A stretch of 62,842 nt of DNA from Lysobacter daejeonensis GH1-9 (GTDB lineage Bacteria > Pseudomonadota > Gammaproteobacteria > Xanthomonadales > Xanthomonadaceae), in contig NZ_AVPU01000019.1 in NCBI RefSeq assembly GCF_000768355.1, positions 1-62,842 on the forward strand, written 5' to 3'. Below, in pieces: positions 1 through 10,046 of the stretch. Below the pieces are notes generated by a model. It was not told the origin of the DNA. It did not search any database and was given only the letters and a program-made list of their open reading frames with translations. Each line of letters begins with the position of its first letter. Positions within the stretch are counted from its first letter, which is position 1. Position numbers and translations under genes: made by a program.

Positions 1-33
1 CGGCTTGGTGCGCTCGAACTTACCCTTGGCCAT
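1..33 (-). CDS. tuf: Elongation factor Tu (N-terminal 11 codons only)
   Basis: The reverse strand reads ATG then AKGKFERTKP, the invariant N-terminus of bacterial EF-Tu; the rest lies outside the window. EF-Tu is the GTPase that brings aminoacyl-tRNA to the ribosome. It follows three tRNA genes (Tyr, Gly, Thr) on the same strand, the classical tRNA-tufB arrangement, so it is probably co-transcribed with them from the promoter near 450-480. Only 11 codons are visible, but position and sequence agree. Confidence 0.9.
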   Translation of the reverse strand, partial: MAKGKFERTKP

Positions 34-71
34 GGCTGCTTCTCAATGGTTGTGCGGATGCGTTTGAAAGA

Positions 72-147
72 TGGTGCTCACGAATGGAATCGAACCATCG
101 ACCTCCTCCTTACCAAGGAGGTGCTCTACCGACTGAGCTACGTGAGC
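72..147 (-). tRNA. tRNA-Thr(GGT)
   Basis: Reverse-strand cloverleaf with acceptor stem GCTCACG/CGTGAGC, discriminator A and an encoded CCA (72-74). The anticodon loop reads CTTGGTAAG with anticodon GGT, decoding ACC/ACU. It is the last tRNA before tuf. Confidence 0.95.
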
Positions 148-188
148 ACGTTGTACAAGCAAGCCAAAACTGTCGCGGCAATCAATGG

Positions 189-262
189 TGGAGCGGGAGA
201 CGGGAATCGAACCCGCGCTAGTAGCTTGGAAGGCTACAGTTCTACCATTGAACTACTCCCGC
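189..262 (-). tRNA. tRNA-Gly(TCC)
   Basis: Reverse-strand cloverleaf with acceptor GCGGGAG/CTCCCGC, discriminator T and encoded CCA (189-191). The anticodon loop CTTCCAA gives anticodon TCC, decoding GGA/GGG. Middle gene of the Tyr-Gly-Thr-tuf transcript. Confidence 0.95.
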
Positions 263-353
263 GCCGGACTGACCTGCTTGGGTACTGCGCCGACGACTGG
301 TAAGGCCATCGGTTTACTGCTTTCTCCGCCAAGCCCAATGGACCGGGTGAAGC

Positions 354-439
354 TGGTGGAGGGAGGTGGATTCGAACCACCGAAGGCGTAAGCCAGCAGA
401 TTTACAGTCTGCCCCCGTTGGCCGCTTGGGTATCCCTCC
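354..439 (-). tRNA. tRNA-Tyr(GTA)
   Basis: Reverse-strand tRNA of 86 nt with a long variable arm, acceptor GGAGGGA, anticodon GTA in the loop CTGTAAA, discriminator A and encoded CCA. It is the first gene of the tRNA-tuf transcript and begins a few bases after the predicted transcription start. Confidence 0.95.
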
Positions 440-451
440 GAAGAGCCCGCA

Positions 452-502
452 ATTCTGGCGGTGTTGATCGTGGAAGTCAACGCCTGAATGGCGAAAATTT
501 TC
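452..502 (-). promoter_or_regulatory. Promoter of the tRNA-tuf operon
   Basis: On the reverse strand TTGACT (475-480) and CAGAAT (452-457) are separated by exactly 17 bp. The bases after the -10 are G+C-rich (TGCGGGC), a discriminator type associated with stringent control. An AT-rich AAAATTTT block at 493-500 lies where an UP element would sit. The predicted start near 445 is about 6 bp before the mature tRNA-Tyr end. Inferred from motifs only. Confidence 0.6.
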
Positions 503-576
503 GTCGTGTTCCCGGGCGGCGGGACAGGTCGTTGATTCTAGCGCGAATCCCCTGCCCCTGCCGACCCGGACGGGCC

Positions 577-1668
577 TCAGACGTTGAAACGGAAGTGCAG
601 GACGTCGCCTTCCTGCACGCGATATTCCTTGCCTTCCAGACGCATGCGCCCGGCTTCGCGCGCGCCGGTCTCACCCTTGTACTTGAGGTAGTCGTCGTAG
701 CCGATGGTCTCGGCGCGGATGAAGCCCTTCTCGAAGTCGGTATGGATCACGGCGGCGGCCTGCGGCGCGGTCGCGCCAGCCTTGACGGTCCACGCGCGCA
801 CTTCCTTGACGCCCGCGGTGAAGTAGGTCTGCAGGCCGAGCAGCTTGTAGGCGGCGCGGATGACGCGGTTCAGGCCCGGCTCCTCGAGGCCGAGGTCGGT
901 GAGGAACGCGTCGCGGTCCTCATCCTCCAGCTGGCTCAGCTCTTCCTCGATGGCGGCACACACGGCCACGACCTCGGCACCTTCGGTGACGGCGCGGGCG
1001 CGCACGGCATCCAGGTGCGGGTTGTTGTCGAAGCCGTCTTCGAGCACGTTGGCGATGTACAGCACCGGCTTGAGGGTCAGCAGGAACAGGTCGCGCAGGA
1101 GCGCCTTGTCCTCGTCGGACAGGCCCAGCGAGCGGGCCGCCTTGCCGGCGTCGAGGCCAGCGCGGACGCGGCCGAGCACTTCGGCGCGGGCCTTGGCGTC
1201 CTTGTCGCCGGTCTTGGCCGAGCGCTCGGCGCGCTGCAGGGCCTTCTCCACCGAATCGAGGTCGGCCAGGGCCAGCTCGGTGTCGATGGTGTCGATGTCG
1301 GCGATCGGGTCGACCTTGTTGTTGACGTGGATGACGTCGTCGTTCTCGAAGCAGCGCACGACGTGGGTGATGGCATCCACTTCGCGGATGTGCGCCAGGA
1401 ACTTGTTGCCCAGACCCTCACCGCTGGCGGCGCCGGCGACCAGTCCGGCGATGTCGACGAACTCCACGGCGGTGGGGATCACGCGCTCGGGCTTGACGAT
1501 CTCGGCCAGCGCGTTGAGGCGCGGGTCCGGCACCGGTACGACGCCGACGTTGGGTTCGATGGTGCAGAACGGGAAGTTGGCCGCGGCGATGCCGGCCTTG
1601 GTCAGGGCATTGAAGAGGGTCGACTTGCCGACGTTGGGCAGACCGACGATGCCGCACTTGATACCCAT
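577..1668 (-). CDS. ychF: Redox-regulated ATPase/GTPase YchF
   Basis: A 363-residue Obg-superfamily P-loop protein, the normal YchF length. The N-terminus [20 protein letters not shown] carries the Walker A/G1 loop; switch I and the DIAGLV G3 segment follow; the usual NKxD G4 motif is replaced by a NVLED segment, which fits the known ATP preference of YchF. The C-terminus has the TGS-like domain ([21 protein letters not shown] onwards). YchF binds ribosomes and is a negative factor in oxidative stress responses in E. coli. It lies downstream of pth with a 142-bp gap, as in many proteobacteria. Confidence 0.96.
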   Translation of the reverse strand: MGIKCGIVGLPNVGKSTLFNALTKAGIAAANFPFCTIEPNVGVVPVPDPRLNALAEIVKPERVIPTAVEFVDIAGLVAGAASGEGLGNKFLAHIREVDAITHVVRCFENDDVIHVNNKVDPIADIDTIDTELALADLDSVEKALQRAERSAKTGDKDAKARAEVLGRVRAGLDAGKAARSLGLSDEDKALLRDLFLLTLKPVLYIANVLEDGFDNNPHLDAVRARAVTEGAEVVAVCAAIEEELSQLEDEDRDAFLTDLGLEEPGLNRVIRAAYKLLGLQTYFTAGVKEVRAWTVKAGATAPQAAAVIHTDFEKGFIRAETIGYDDYLKYKGETGAREAGRMRLEGKEYRVQEGDVLHFRFNV

Positions 1669-1810
1669 GACGCGTGTTCTCGCTCTGTTGTGGGCCGGCG
1701 GAACCAGGCCCGGGAAATTACGCCTGCACGGTGGCAGGCCCGGTGTTGCAGGCGGCCGCTTCCGGCGGCCGGGTGGCGGGATGGCGCAGTGGCGCCCGGC
1801 CCCGCCGCGG

Positions 1811-2392
1811 TCATGTCCGGGCGGTGTGCAGCCGTTTCATGGCCTCGTTGATGTCGCCGGCCACGGCCAGCGGCATGACATCAATGGCGTCGTCGATGGC
1901 GCGCAGGATCGCGGCCTCGTCGCCCTGGCCCGGACGGCCGAGCACCCAGGGGGTGACCTTGTCCTTGTGGCCCGGATGCCCGATGCCCACGCGCAGGCGA
2001 TGGAACTTGCCGTGCCCGAGCAGCCGGACGGTGTCGCGCAGGCCGTTCTGGCCGCCGTGGCCGCCGTCGAACTTGAGACGGGCTGTACCGGGCGGCAGGT
2101 CGAGCTCATCGTGCGCCAACAGCGCTTCTTCCGGCTCGATCTTCCAGTAACGCAGCGCGGCGGTGACCGACTTGCCGGACAGGTTCATGAAGGTCGCGGG
2201 CTTGAGCAGCCACACGTTCTGGCCGGCGATCTCGACCTTGGCGGTCTCGCCAAACAGCTTTGACTCCAGGCCGAAGCGCCCGCCGAATTTCTCGGCGAGG
2301 GCGTCCACAAACCAGAACCCGGCGTTGTGCCGGGTCCGGGTGTGTTCGGGTCCGGGATTGCCCAGCCCGACGATGAGGCGCAAACCGGCCAT
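1811..2392 (-). CDS. pth: Peptidyl-tRNA hydrolase
   Basis: A 193-residue Pth protein that cleaves the ester bond of peptidyl-tRNA released by ribosome drop-off. The N-terminus [20 protein letters not shown] contains the conserved Asn12 and catalytic His22. FMNLSGKSV and HDELDLPPG, supplying the catalytic Asp region, follow. Length matches the family. It is 54 bp downstream of rplY and upstream of ychF, a conserved translation-related order. Confidence 0.97.
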   Translation of the reverse strand: MAGLRLIVGLGNPGPEHTRTRHNAGFWFVDALAEKFGGRFGLESKLFGETAKVEIAGQNVWLLKPATFMNLSGKSVTAALRYWKIEPEEALLAHDELDLPPGTARLKFDGGHGGQNGLRDTVRLLGHGKFHRLRVGIGHPGHKDKVTPWVLGRPGQGDEAAILRAIDDAIDVMPLAVAGDINEAMKRLHTART

Positions 2393-2446
2393 CGGTCATT
2401 CGCACGCGACCCCGACCGGACTGCCGGCCGGGGTGCGGGAGTGCGA

Positions 2447-3064
2447 TTACTCCGCGGCTTCGCCTTCGGCGGCGCCTTCGGCCTCAACGCGGCCCGGCTT
2501 GGCGATCACGACGGCAACGTCGTGTTCCTTGCCCAGCTTCAGTTCCGGCAGCTCGACGCCCTTCGGCAGCTTGATCTGCGACAGGTGGATCACGTCGCCC
2601 GACTTCAGCGCGCCCAGGTCAACCTCAATGAACTCCGGCAGGTCCTTCGGCAGGCAGCTGACGGTGACTTCGTTGAGCTCGTGGGTGATGACCACGTCGG
2701 CGGCCTTGCCGGCCGGCGAGCTGTCCTGGTTCAGGAAGTGCAGCGGCACCGCGGCCTTCAGGGCCTGGTTGGCGTCCACGCGCTGGAAGTCCAGGTGCAT
2801 GATGATCTGCTTGAACGGGTGGCGCTGCATGTCACGCAGCAGCACGCTCTCGACCTTGCCGTCGATGTCCAGGTTCAGGATCGAGGAGTAGAACCACTCG
2901 TTCTGCTGGGCGAGCCAGATCTTCTCGTGGTCCAGTTGGATGGCCTGCGGCGCGGACTTGCCGCCGTAGACGATGGCCGGGATCGAAGCAGCGTGGCGCA
3001 GGCGGCGGCTCGCACCCTTCCCCTCGACAGCGCGGCTCGTGGCCTTGATGGTGTGTTCGGACAT
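2447..3064 (-). CDS. rplY: 50S ribosomal protein L25 (general stress/Ctc type)
   Basis: A 205-residue two-domain L25 of the Ctc/TL5 family, longer than the 94-residue E. coli L25. The N-terminal 5S-rRNA-binding domain includes KGASRRLRHA and IPAIVYGG; the C-terminal beta-rich domain spans about residues 95-190, and an acidic Ala/Glu tail ends the protein. It binds 5S rRNA in the central protuberance. It lies 126 bp downstream of prs on the same strand; a 6-bp hairpin with a GCAA loop (reverse strand, 3093-3108) precedes its start. Confidence 0.96.
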   Translation of the reverse strand: MSEHTIKATSRAVEGKGASRRLRHAASIPAIVYGGKSAPQAIQLDHEKIWLAQQNEWFYSSILNLDIDGKVESVLLRDMQRHPFKQIIMHLDFQRVDANQALKAAVPLHFLNQDSSPAGKAADVVITHELNEVTVSCLPKDLPEFIEVDLGALKSGDVIHLSQIKLPKGVELPELKLGKEHDVAVVIAKPGRVEAEGAAEGEAAE

Positions 3065-3190
3065 TTCAGTGTCTCACTTTGCTTGCAATGGCCCCGCCTT
3101 GCGGCGGGAAGGAACGCTCACCCGCGACCAGGTGAGCGGTTTGCGGACCCGGCCGAAGCCGTGACCGCGGGTTCTGTTCTGCCGCCGGCG

Positions 3191-4150
3191 TCAGTCGACG
3201 TACAGCGAGCTGACCGATTCGCCGAAGGCGACGCGGCGGATGGTTTCGGCCAGCAGCTCGGCGACGCTGAGCTGGCGGATCTTGCCGCAGGCCTTGGCCG
3301 CGTCGGACAACTTGATGGTGTCGGTAACCACCAGCTCGTCCAGCTGTGACTTGGTGACGTTGTCCAGGGCCGCGCCCGACAGCACGGGGTGGGTGCAGTA
3401 GGCGGCGACCTTGCGCGCGCCACGCTCCTTGAGGGCGTTGGCGGCGGCGCACAGGGTGCCGGCGGTGTCGACGATGTCGTCCACCAGCACGCAGGTCTTG
3501 CCCTCGACATCACCGATGATGTTCATCACCGTGGCGACGTTGGCGCGCGGACGGCGCTTGTCGATGATGGCCAGGTCGGCGTCGTCCAGGCGCTTGGCGA
3601 TGGCGCGGGCGCGGACCACGCCGCCCACGTCCGGCGAGACCACCACCATGTTGTCGGTGCCGTGCGCGCGCCAGATGTCGGCCAGCAGCAGTGGCGAGGC
3701 ATAGACGTTGTCGACCGGCATGTCGAAGAAGCCCTGGATCTGGTCGGCGTGCAGGTCGACGGTCAGCACGCGGTCGGTACCAACGGCGCCGAACATCTTG
3801 GCGGCCACCTTGGCGGTGATCGGCACGCGAGAGGAGCGCGGACGACGATCCTGACGGGCATAGCCGAAGTACGGCACCACCGCGGTCACACTGGCGGCGG
3901 AGGCGCGCTTGAGCGCGTCCACCAGCACCAGCAGTTCCATGAAGTTCTCGGCAGTCGGCGCGTTGGTCGGCTGGATGACGAACACTTCCTGCCGGCGCAC
4001 GTTCTCCTCGATCTCCACCTGGACTTCGCCGTCGGAGAACCGGCTGACCAGGGCCTTGCCCGGACGCACGCCCAGCTCCTTGCACACGGCGTCGGCAAGC
4101 GGGCGGTTGGCGTTGCCGCTGAACACCAGCAGGTTGCGATCGGTCTGCAC
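3191..4150 (-). CDS. prs: Ribose-phosphate pyrophosphokinase
   Basis: A 319-residue class I PRPP synthetase making 5-phosphoribosyl-1-pyrophosphate from ribose-5-phosphate and ATP for nucleotide, His, Trp and NAD synthesis. Visible motifs are [11 protein letters not shown] at the N-terminus, the ATP-binding FGYARQDRR segment, [12 protein letters not shown] and the PRPP-binding loop [13 protein letters not shown]. The start codon is GTG (4148-4150), supported by a GGAG ribosome-binding site 8 nt upstream. tRNA-Gln lies just upstream on the same strand. Confidence 0.97.
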   Translation of the reverse strand: MQTDRNLLVFSGNANRPLADAVCKELGVRPGKALVSRFSDGEVQVEIEENVRRQEVFVIQPTNAPTAENFMELLVLVDALKRASAASVTAVVPYFGYARQDRRPRSSRVPITAKVAAKMFGAVGTDRVLTVDLHADQIQGFFDMPVDNVYASPLLLADIWRAHGTDNMVVVSPDVGGVVRARAIAKRLDDADLAIIDKRRPRANVATVMNIIGDVEGKTCVLVDDIVDTAGTLCAAANALKERGARKVAAYCTHPVLSGAALDNVTKSQLDELVVTDTIKLSDAAKACGKIRQLSVAELLAETIRRVAFGESVSSLYVD

Positions 4151-4189
4151 GGGAAAAACTCCAGCGGTTGGGGGCGTGGAATGGCGAAA

Positions 4190-4267
4190 TGGCAGGGGCG
4201 GTAGGATTCGAACCTACGAAATGCCGGGATCAAAACCCGGTGCCTTAGGCCTCTTGGCGACGCCCCT
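4190..4267 (-). tRNA. tRNA-Gln(TTG)
   Basis: Reverse-strand cloverleaf with acceptor AGGGGCG/CGCCCCT, discriminator G and encoded CCA (4190-4192). The anticodon loop TTTTGAT gives anticodon TTG, decoding CAA/CAG. It sits between ispE (stop 13 bp upstream) and prs on the same strand, so it is probably processed from the same transcript. Confidence 0.95.
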
Positions 4268-4279
4268 GCGGTAACTTGT

Positions 4280-5248
4280 CTAGCGGTTGGCTTCGAGCGT
4301 GGCGTGCAGCGGCGAACGCGCAGCGCCCGCGGCCACCCAGGCCTGCAGGCCCGAGGGCAGCGCCGCCAGCGCCGCCTCGGCCGATTCGCGTGAGGCGAAT
4401 TCGACGAAGACCACGCTGCCGGACCCGGTCAGGCGCGGCGTGCCGACGTGCAACAGGGCCCGGAACACGGCATCGACTGCCGGTTCGCGCCCGCGCAGCA
4501 CCGGCTCGAACGCATTGCCGAGCGGTACACCCGAAACGAAGTCCGATATTGTCGCGGGCGCAGCATTGCGCGTCAAATCAGGGGACTGGAAAAGTGCCGC
4601 GGTGGGCGCGTGTACGCCCGGGGCCACCAGCAGGTACCACGCTGGCGGCAGGCCGATGGGGCTGAGTTCCTCCCCCACCCCTTCGGCCCAGGCATTGTCA
4701 CCCCGCACGAAGACCGGCACGTCGGCGCCCAAGGCCAGCCCCAGGGCGGCAAGTCGGCCGATGTCGAATCCCACACCCCAGAGGTGATTCAGCGCGACCA
4801 GCACCGTTGCCGCATCGGACGATCCACCGCCCAGGCCACCACCCGCCGGAATGCGCTTTTCGATGACAATGTCGACGCCTTGCTGACATTTGGCTTCGTT
4901 TTTAAGCAATTTCGCGGCACGAACCGTGAGATCGTCCGCCTCCGCCACGCCTTCGACCGAGCCACCGTGGCGCACGATCCGACCATCGTCGCGCACCCTC
5001 AGGCGCAGGGTGTCGCCCCAGTCGAGGATGCGGAACACGCTCTGCAGCAGGTGGTAGCCGTCGGCGCGGCGGCCGACGATGCGCAGGAACAGGTTGAGCT
5101 TGGCCGGGGCGGGCCAGATCGTCCAGTCCTCGTGCAGGCCACGCGCAGCCTCGTAGTCAAGCGACCGGATTTGCCCGCCCAATGGGGCGTCGGCCGGAGA
5201 GCCGGTCACGGGCTTGGCGTGGCCGCCGCCGGCAGCGTTTGGCGGCAT
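4280..5248 (-). CDS. ispE: 4-diphosphocytidyl-2-C-methyl-D-erythritol kinase
   Basis: GHMP-family kinase of the non-mevalonate isoprenoid pathway, phosphorylating CDP-ME. The family core starts at [11 protein letters not shown] and includes the ATP-binding Gly-rich loop [18 protein letters not shown] and a C-terminal [10 protein letters not shown] segment. I chose the ATG at 5246-5248, with a GGTGA site about 6 nt upstream, because the further-upstream ATG (5291-5293) lies inside lolB. The 322-residue product still has about 40 extra N-terminal residues compared with E. coli IspE, so a later non-ATG start is possible. It follows lolB directly. Confidence 0.93.
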   Translation of the reverse strand: MPPNAAGGGHAKPVTGSPADAPLGGQIRSLDYEAARGLHEDWTIWPAPAKLNLFLRIVGRRADGYHLLQSVFRILDWGDTLRLRVRDDGRIVRHGGSVEGVAEADDLTVRAAKLLKNEAKCQQGVDIVIEKRIPAGGGLGGGSSDAATVLVALNHLWGVGFDIGRLAALGLALGADVPVFVRGDNAWAEGVGEELSPIGLPPAWYLLVAPGVHAPTAALFQSPDLTRNAAPATISDFVSGVPLGNAFEPVLRGREPAVDAVFRALLHVGTPRLTGSGSVVFVEFASRESAEAALAALPSGLQAWVAAGAARSPLHATLEANR

Positions 5249-5253
5249 CGAGA

Positions 5254-5916
5254 TCACCGGCTGCCCAGGTCGCTTGTGTCCGCGCCACCCCACTGGTCGA
5301 CGATCAGGCGCACGCGGGCGTCGCCGCGGCGGGCATCGATGCGGGTCGGCAGGGCGTTGGCGGACGTGTCTTCCGGCCAGGTGTAAGCGATGTCCCAGCC
5401 GGCCTGGGCGATACGGGCCGGGCGCAGGTTCGGGTCAAACTGGATCACCGCACCTCCGGACGCGGGCGCACGCAGGCCACGCACCCAGTCTCCCAGGGCG
5501 GTGACCGGGATGTCCCAACCCGTCGCCTCGCGCAACAGCAGCGCGGCGTCCGGTCCGGTGCGGGGACCACCATCGAGGCCTTCCAGCCGCGCGAAGCCAC
5601 TGGCGCCGTCGACGCTGAGCTGCCAACTCTGGCGCGTGACGGGGGCGCTGAGCGCGACACGGTAGCCGGCGCGGTCCTGCAGCCAGTCGATGCGGCCGCT
5701 GCCGCCATTGCTGCCGTTGGACACGGCGATACGCCCTGCCAGTGACCAGTCGACCTGGCGACGCAGTTCCGCCTCGCGCGCCAACTGCTGGCGCTCCGCG
5801 GCGGCCTGCTGCTCCGGTGAAAGCACGCTGGCGGGCGGCACGGTGGCGCAGCCTGCCAAGGCCGCCAGGGTGACCAGCGCTGCCACGCGCCAGGCGGAAG
5901 TCGAGCCGAAAATCAT
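5254..5916 (-). CDS. lolB: Outer-membrane lipoprotein receptor LolB
   Basis: A 220-residue lipoprotein with a signal sequence and lipobox LAGC (lipidated Cys23). LolB takes lipoproteins from periplasmic LolA and inserts them in the outer membrane. The family segment [12 protein letters not shown] and the LQLSxDG-like region [12 protein letters not shown] are recognisable, as is the late DWVRGLRAP segment. The start overlaps the stop of the upstream TPR gene by 4 nt (ATGA) and the stop lies 5 bp before ispE. The lolB-ispE-prs order matches many gammaproteobacteria. Confidence 0.93.
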   Translation of the reverse strand: MIFGSTSAWRVAALVTLAALAGCATVPPASVLSPEQQAAAERQQLAREAELRRQVDWSLAGRIAVSNGSNGGSGRIDWLQDRAGYRVALSAPVTRQSWQLSVDGASGFARLEGLDGGPRTGPDAALLLREATGWDIPVTALGDWVRGLRAPASGGAVIQFDPNLRPARIAQAGWDIAYTWPEDTSANALPTRIDARRGDARVRLIVDQWGGADTSDLGSR

Positions 5917-7595
5917 GCGCCAACGTTCTCCAGCGCGCGCTTGAGCGAGCGGTTGTCGGGGTCAAGCTTGCGCGCCTCGTCGAAGTACTTGCGTGCCTCG
6001 TCGGTCTTGCCCAGCTTCCACAGCACCTCGCCCAGGTGGGCGGCGATCTCGGGATCCTTCTGCAGGGTGAACGCGCGGCGCAGCTCCGTCAGCGCGTCCT
6101 GCAGGCGGCCCAGGCGATAGAGCACCCAGCCGTAGCTGTCGATGATGGCGGCGTTGTCCGGCTCGGCAGTGCGGGCACGGTCGATCAGCTCCAGCGCTTC
6201 CTGGTAGCGGTCGGTGCGATCGGCCAGCGTGTAGCCCAATGCGTTGAGCGCGGCGACGCTGTCGGGCTCGACGACCAGGATCTTGCGGAAGTCCGCCTCG
6301 GCGCGCGCGATGTCGTCGCGCCGTTCCCAGCCCAGCGCACGGGCGTAGAGGATCTCGAGATCGTCGGGGAAGGCGGCCAGGCCACGGGCGAACGCATCCA
6401 GTTCACCGGCGTCATTGCGGTCCTTGGCGAGCAACGAAGCTTCGAGCAGGTAGGCATCGCGGCGCGCATCATCGGGGGCGGCGCCATCGGCCTGCAGGTC
6501 ACGCAACGCCTTGTAGGCCTCCGGGCCGCGGCCGATTTCGTGCAGCACGTTGGCGGTACGCAGCCGCGCGAGCCAACGCAGCGGGCCACTGGGCACGCCG
6601 GCATACCAGTCAATGGCCTGGGCGTGGCGGTCGAGGAATTCGGCGATCTGCCCCAGCAACAGGCGTCGCTGCGGATCGGGTTTGGAGGCGCCGCGCGCCA
6701 GCTCCTCGTAAAGCCGCCCGAGGGCCGCCTTGTCCTCCGCACGGGCCAGCAAGGCGGCACGGTGCGCGTAGCTTTCGTCGTCCTGCGGGCCGGCCGCCAG
6801 GATGGCTTCCGCACGGCGCGGGTCACCCAACTGGGCGTATTCCTGGGCCAGGGCGAGACGCAGGCTGGCGTCGGAGGCGGCACGGTCAACGACGGCGTCA
6901 AGCGCGGCCTTGGCCTCGTCGTTCTTGCCCGCTTCACGCAGCTGGCTGGCGCGCAACAGAGCCACGCGCGGCTCGCCGGGGAAACGGTTCACCACTTCGG
7001 CGACGATGCGTTCGGCAAGCTTGGGCTGGTCGAGGCGCTGCGCCAGGCCACCGAAGGCCAGCCAGGCCTGCAATTCATTGGGCAGCAGCTTGCGGTCGAG
7101 GATGTGGGTCAGCAATCGCGTGGCAATGGCCGGCTCGCCCGCGCCGCCGCCGAGCACGGACAAGGCCTGGCGCCAGCCTTCCTGGTCGCCGCTACGCAGC
7201 AACGTTGTCAGATGCCTGCGGGCGACGCGCTCCTGCCCTTTGCGCAATGCGAGGGTGGCTTCGGCGGCGGTCAGCCCATGGCCTGAGCCGCCCAATCGCC
7301 GCCACAGGGCGAGGGACTCGGTGGCGCGGGCGTCGTCCTTGGCCAGCAGCGCGATGCGCGTGGCGCGCTCGGCCAGCGCCTTGTCCTGCGCGGTCCGGGC
7401 AGCTTCCAGGTACCAGCGTGCGGCCTCATCCAGCTTGCCGGACTGCAACGCGAACTCGCCAGCGAGCAGCGGCTCGATGGCCTCGCCGACGGGGTCGGTT
7501 GCGGGCGCCGTCGCGGGCGGCGCGGCTTGGACGGCCCCGGCCAGACTGAGCGCGACGAGAACGGCGACGGCAGTGGAACGCACGGTAACGGGCAT
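5913..7595 (-). CDS. Exported tetratricopeptide-repeat protein
   Basis: A 560-residue protein with a Sec signal peptide (residues 1-24, ending AVQA) followed almost entirely by TPR-type helical repeats, for example [38 protein letters not shown] and the C-terminal [20 protein letters not shown]. It is probably a periplasmic or envelope-associated scaffold. It is translationally coupled to lolB (ATGA overlap) and diverges from hemA. The neighbourhood suggests an envelope role, but the sequence does not identify a specific partner. Confidence 0.9.
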   Translation of the reverse strand: MPVTVRSTAVAVLVALSLAGAVQAAPPATAPATDPVGEAIEPLLAGEFALQSGKLDEAARWYLEAARTAQDKALAERATRIALLAKDDARATESLALWRRLGGSGHGLTAAEATLALRKGQERVARRHLTTLLRSGDQEGWRQALSVLGGGAGEPAIATRLLTHILDRKLLPNELQAWLAFGGLAQRLDQPKLAERIVAEVVNRFPGEPRVALLRASQLREAGKNDEAKAALDAVVDRAASDASLRLALAQEYAQLGDPRRAEAILAAGPQDDESYAHRAALLARAEDKAALGRLYEELARGASKPDPQRRLLLGQIAEFLDRHAQAIDWYAGVPSGPLRWLARLRTANVLHEIGRGPEAYKALRDLQADGAAPDDARRDAYLLEASLLAKDRNDAGELDAFARGLAAFPDDLEILYARALGWERRDDIARAEADFRKILVVEPDSVAALNALGYTLADRTDRYQEALELIDRARTAEPDNAAIIDSYGWVLYRLGRLQDALTELRRAFTLQKDPEIAAHLGEVLWKLGKTDEARKYFDEARKLDPDNRSLKRALENVGA

Positions 7596-7613
7596 GGGAC
7601 GGGTTCAGGCCGG

Positions 7614-7619
7614 TAGAAT
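7614..7619 (+). promoter_or_regulatory. Possible -10 element for hemA
   Basis: TAGAAT, five of six matches to the consensus, lies 59 bp upstream of the hemA ATG in the 83-bp divergent gap. I cannot see a convincing -35 hexamer at the right distance, so this is tentative. Confidence 0.3.
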
Positions 7620-7678
7620 GGCGGCCCACGGTAGCCAGCAGCTTATCGCAAGCACCTGAACGGAAGTCCGACCGATCC

Positions 7679-8965
7679 ATGAGCCTGTTCGTCCTCGGCC
7701 TCAATCACCAGACCGCGCCGGTAAGCCTGCGCGAGCGGGTGTCGTTTTCCGGCGACGGGGTGACCTCGGCGCTGGAGGCGCTGCGCGAGTTGCCCACGGT
7801 GCGCGAGGTGGCCTTGCTGTCCACCTGCAACCGCACGGAGTTGTATGCGGTGACCGACGATGACGGCGTGGCGTTGGCCGACTGGCTGTCGACCCATGGC
7901 ACCGGCAATGCCGACCTGGACGCCTACCTGTACCGGCACCGCGACTCCGACGCCGTGCGCCACCTGTTCCGCGTGGCCACGGGGCTGGACTCGCTGGTGC
8001 TGGGCGAGCCGCAGATCCTGGGCCAGGTGAAGGACGCCTGGGCCGCCGCGCGCGAAGCCGGCAGCCTGGGGACGCAGTTGGACCGGTTGTTCCAGCAGGC
8101 CTTCTCCACCGCCAAGCGCGCACGCACCGACACCCGCATCGGCGCGAACCCCGTGTCGGTGGCGTCGGCGGCGGTGCGCCTGGCGCAGGAATCGTTCGCG
8201 CGGATCGAGGAGTCCACCGTGCTGCTGATCGGCGCCGGAGAGACCATCGAGCTGGCGGCACGCCACCTGGCACAGGCACGGCCCAAGCGCCTGCTGGTGG
8301 CCAACCGTACCCTCGCCCACGCGCAGGAGCTGGCCAGCCGACACGGCGGCGTGGCGTTGCCGCTGACCGAACTGGAGCGACACCTGGCCGAGGCTGACGT
8401 GGTGTTTTCCGCCACGGCGGCGCGCGACCCGATCCTGCACAAGCCGCACGTCGCGTCAGCGCTGGCGGCACGCAAGCATCGGCCGATGCTGCTGCTCGAC
8501 CTGGCGGTACCGCGCGACATCGCGCCCGACGTGGCCGACCTGCGCGACGTGTTCCTGTACACCGTCGACGACCTGGAACGCGCGATCGAGGACAACCGTC
8601 GCGGCCGCCGTGAGGCCGCCGCCGAAGCGGAAGCCATCGTCGACCTGCAGGTGGCGCGCTTCGTCGAGACCATGGTGGCGAGCACGCGCACCGCGCCGCT
8701 CAAGCGCCTGCGCGCGCACGGTGAGGCCGCCAAGGCCGAGGCATTGGCGAAGGCGCGGCAGCAACTCGCCTCTGGCCAGGACCCGTCGGAAGTACTCGAC
8801 TTCCTCGCCCACACGCTGACCAACCGGCTGCTGCATGCGCCGACCATCGCGTTGCGCGAAGCGGCGCTGACCGGCAACCACGACCTGGCCCGCGCCGCGG
8901 ACCGCATGTTTCCCGCCCCCGACTCCGGATCGACCCCGCCCGATGACGCCGACCCTGCGCCGTAA
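7679..8965 (+). CDS. hemA: Glutamyl-tRNA reductase
   Basis: A 428-residue GluTR catalysing the first committed step of C5 tetrapyrrole synthesis, reducing Glu-tRNA(Glu) to glutamate-1-semialdehyde. The start [20 protein letters not shown] is diagnostic; the catalytic Cys is C50 in [23 protein letters not shown], the NADPH-binding [17 protein letters not shown] and the C-terminal dimerisation helices are present. It overlaps prfA by 23 nt, the conserved hemA-prfA pair linking haem synthesis and translation termination genes. Confidence 0.98.
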   Translation: MSLFVLGLNHQTAPVSLRERVSFSGDGVTSALEALRELPTVREVALLSTCNRTELYAVTDDDGVALADWLSTHGTGNADLDAYLYRHRDSDAVRHLFRVATGLDSLVLGEPQILGQVKDAWAAAREAGSLGTQLDRLFQQAFSTAKRARTDTRIGANPVSVASAAVRLAQESFARIEESTVLLIGAGETIELAARHLAQARPKRLLVANRTLAHAQELASRHGGVALPLTELERHLAEADVVFSATAARDPILHKPHVASALAARKHRPMLLLDLAVPRDIAPDVADLRDVFLYTVDDLERAIEDNRRGRREAAAEAEAIVDLQVARFVETMVASTRTAPLKRLRAHGEAAKAEALAKARQQLASGQDPSEVLDFLAHTLTNRLLHAPTIALREAALTGNHDLARAADRMFPAPDSGSTPPDDADPAP

Positions 8966-10046
8966 GCTCGAAGCACTCGCCGAGCGGCGCGAGGAACTGG
9001 AACGCATGCTGGCCGATCCCGCGGTGATCGGCGATGCGGCGCAGTTCCGCCGGTATTCGCGCGAGTTCGCCCAGCTGGAACCGGTGGCAACCGCGCTGGC
9101 CGCCGAGGCGCAGGCCAAGTGCGACCTGGAGGCGGCGCAGGCCATGCGCAACGATCCTGCGTTGCGCGACGACGCCGCGATGCGCGAACTGGCCGACGAC
9201 GAGATCGCCAGCGCCACCGCGCGACTGGAGATGCTGGAGGCGGAGCTGATGGCGCACCTGATCCCGCGCGATCCGCGCGACGACGGCGACATCTACCTCG
9301 AGGTACGCGCGGGCACCGGAGGCGACGAGGCGGCGATCTTCGCCGGCGACCTGTTCCGCATGTACGCGCGATACGCCGAACGCCAGGGCTGGCGTGTCGA
9401 AGTCGAATCGGCCAACCCCGGCGAACACGGCGGCTTCAAGGAAGTGATCGCCCTGGTGCAGGGCGCGGGCGCGTATTCGAAGCTCAAGTTCGAATCGGGC
9501 ACCCACCGCGTGCAGCGCGTGCCGGAGACCGAGTCGCAGGGCCGCATCCACACCTCGGCGGCGACGGTGGCGATCATTCCGGTGGAACCGGAGGGCGAGC
9601 CGATCGAGCTCAACCCTGCCGACCTGAAGGTGGATACGTTCCGCTCCTCCGGCGCGGGCGGCCAGCACGTCAACAAGACCGACTCGGCCATCCGCATCAC
9701 CCACCTGCCCAGCGGCGTGGTGGTGGAAAGCCAGACCGAACGCAGCCAACATGCCAACCGCGACAAGGCGATGAAGCGCTTGGCCGCGATGCTGGCCGAA
9801 GCGCAGGCCGCCAAGGCCGCCGCAGCCGTGGCCGAGACGCGCAAGCTGCAGGTGGGCAGCGGCGACCGCAGCCAGCGCATCCGCACCTACAACTTCCCGC
9901 AGGGCCGGATCACCGACCACCGCGTGGAGGGCCTGACCCTGTATGACCTGCCCAACGTGCTGACCGGCGATCTCGATGCATTGATCAGCCGGCTGCAGCA
10001 GGAACACCAGGCCGACGAGCTGGCACGACTGACGGCAAACGCATGA
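8943..10046 (+). CDS. prfA: Peptide chain release factor 1
   Basis: A 367-residue class I release factor for UAA and UAG. It has the GGQ catalytic loop at residues 239-241 ([15 protein letters not shown]) and the PxT codon-recognition motif as PET at 194-196 ([14 protein letters not shown]), which assigns it to RF1 rather than RF2. The start overlaps the 3' end of hemA and its stop overlaps the next gene (ATGA). Its expected methylase gene, prmC, is not adjacent but lies at 34.1-34.9 kb. Confidence 0.98.
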   Translation: MTPTLRRKLEALAERREELERMLADPAVIGDAAQFRRYSREFAQLEPVATALAAEAQAKCDLEAAQAMRNDPALRDDAAMRELADDEIASATARLEMLEAELMAHLIPRDPRDDGDIYLEVRAGTGGDEAAIFAGDLFRMYARYAERQGWRVEVESANPGEHGGFKEVIALVQGAGAYSKLKFESGTHRVQRVPETESQGRIHTSAATVAIIPVEPEGEPIELNPADLKVDTFRSSGAGGQHVNKTDSAIRITHLPSGVVVESQTERSQHANRDKAMKRLAAMLAEAQAAKAAAAVAETRKLQVGSGDRSQRIRTYNFPQGRITDHRVEGLTLYDLPNVLTGDLDALISRLQQEHQADELARLTANA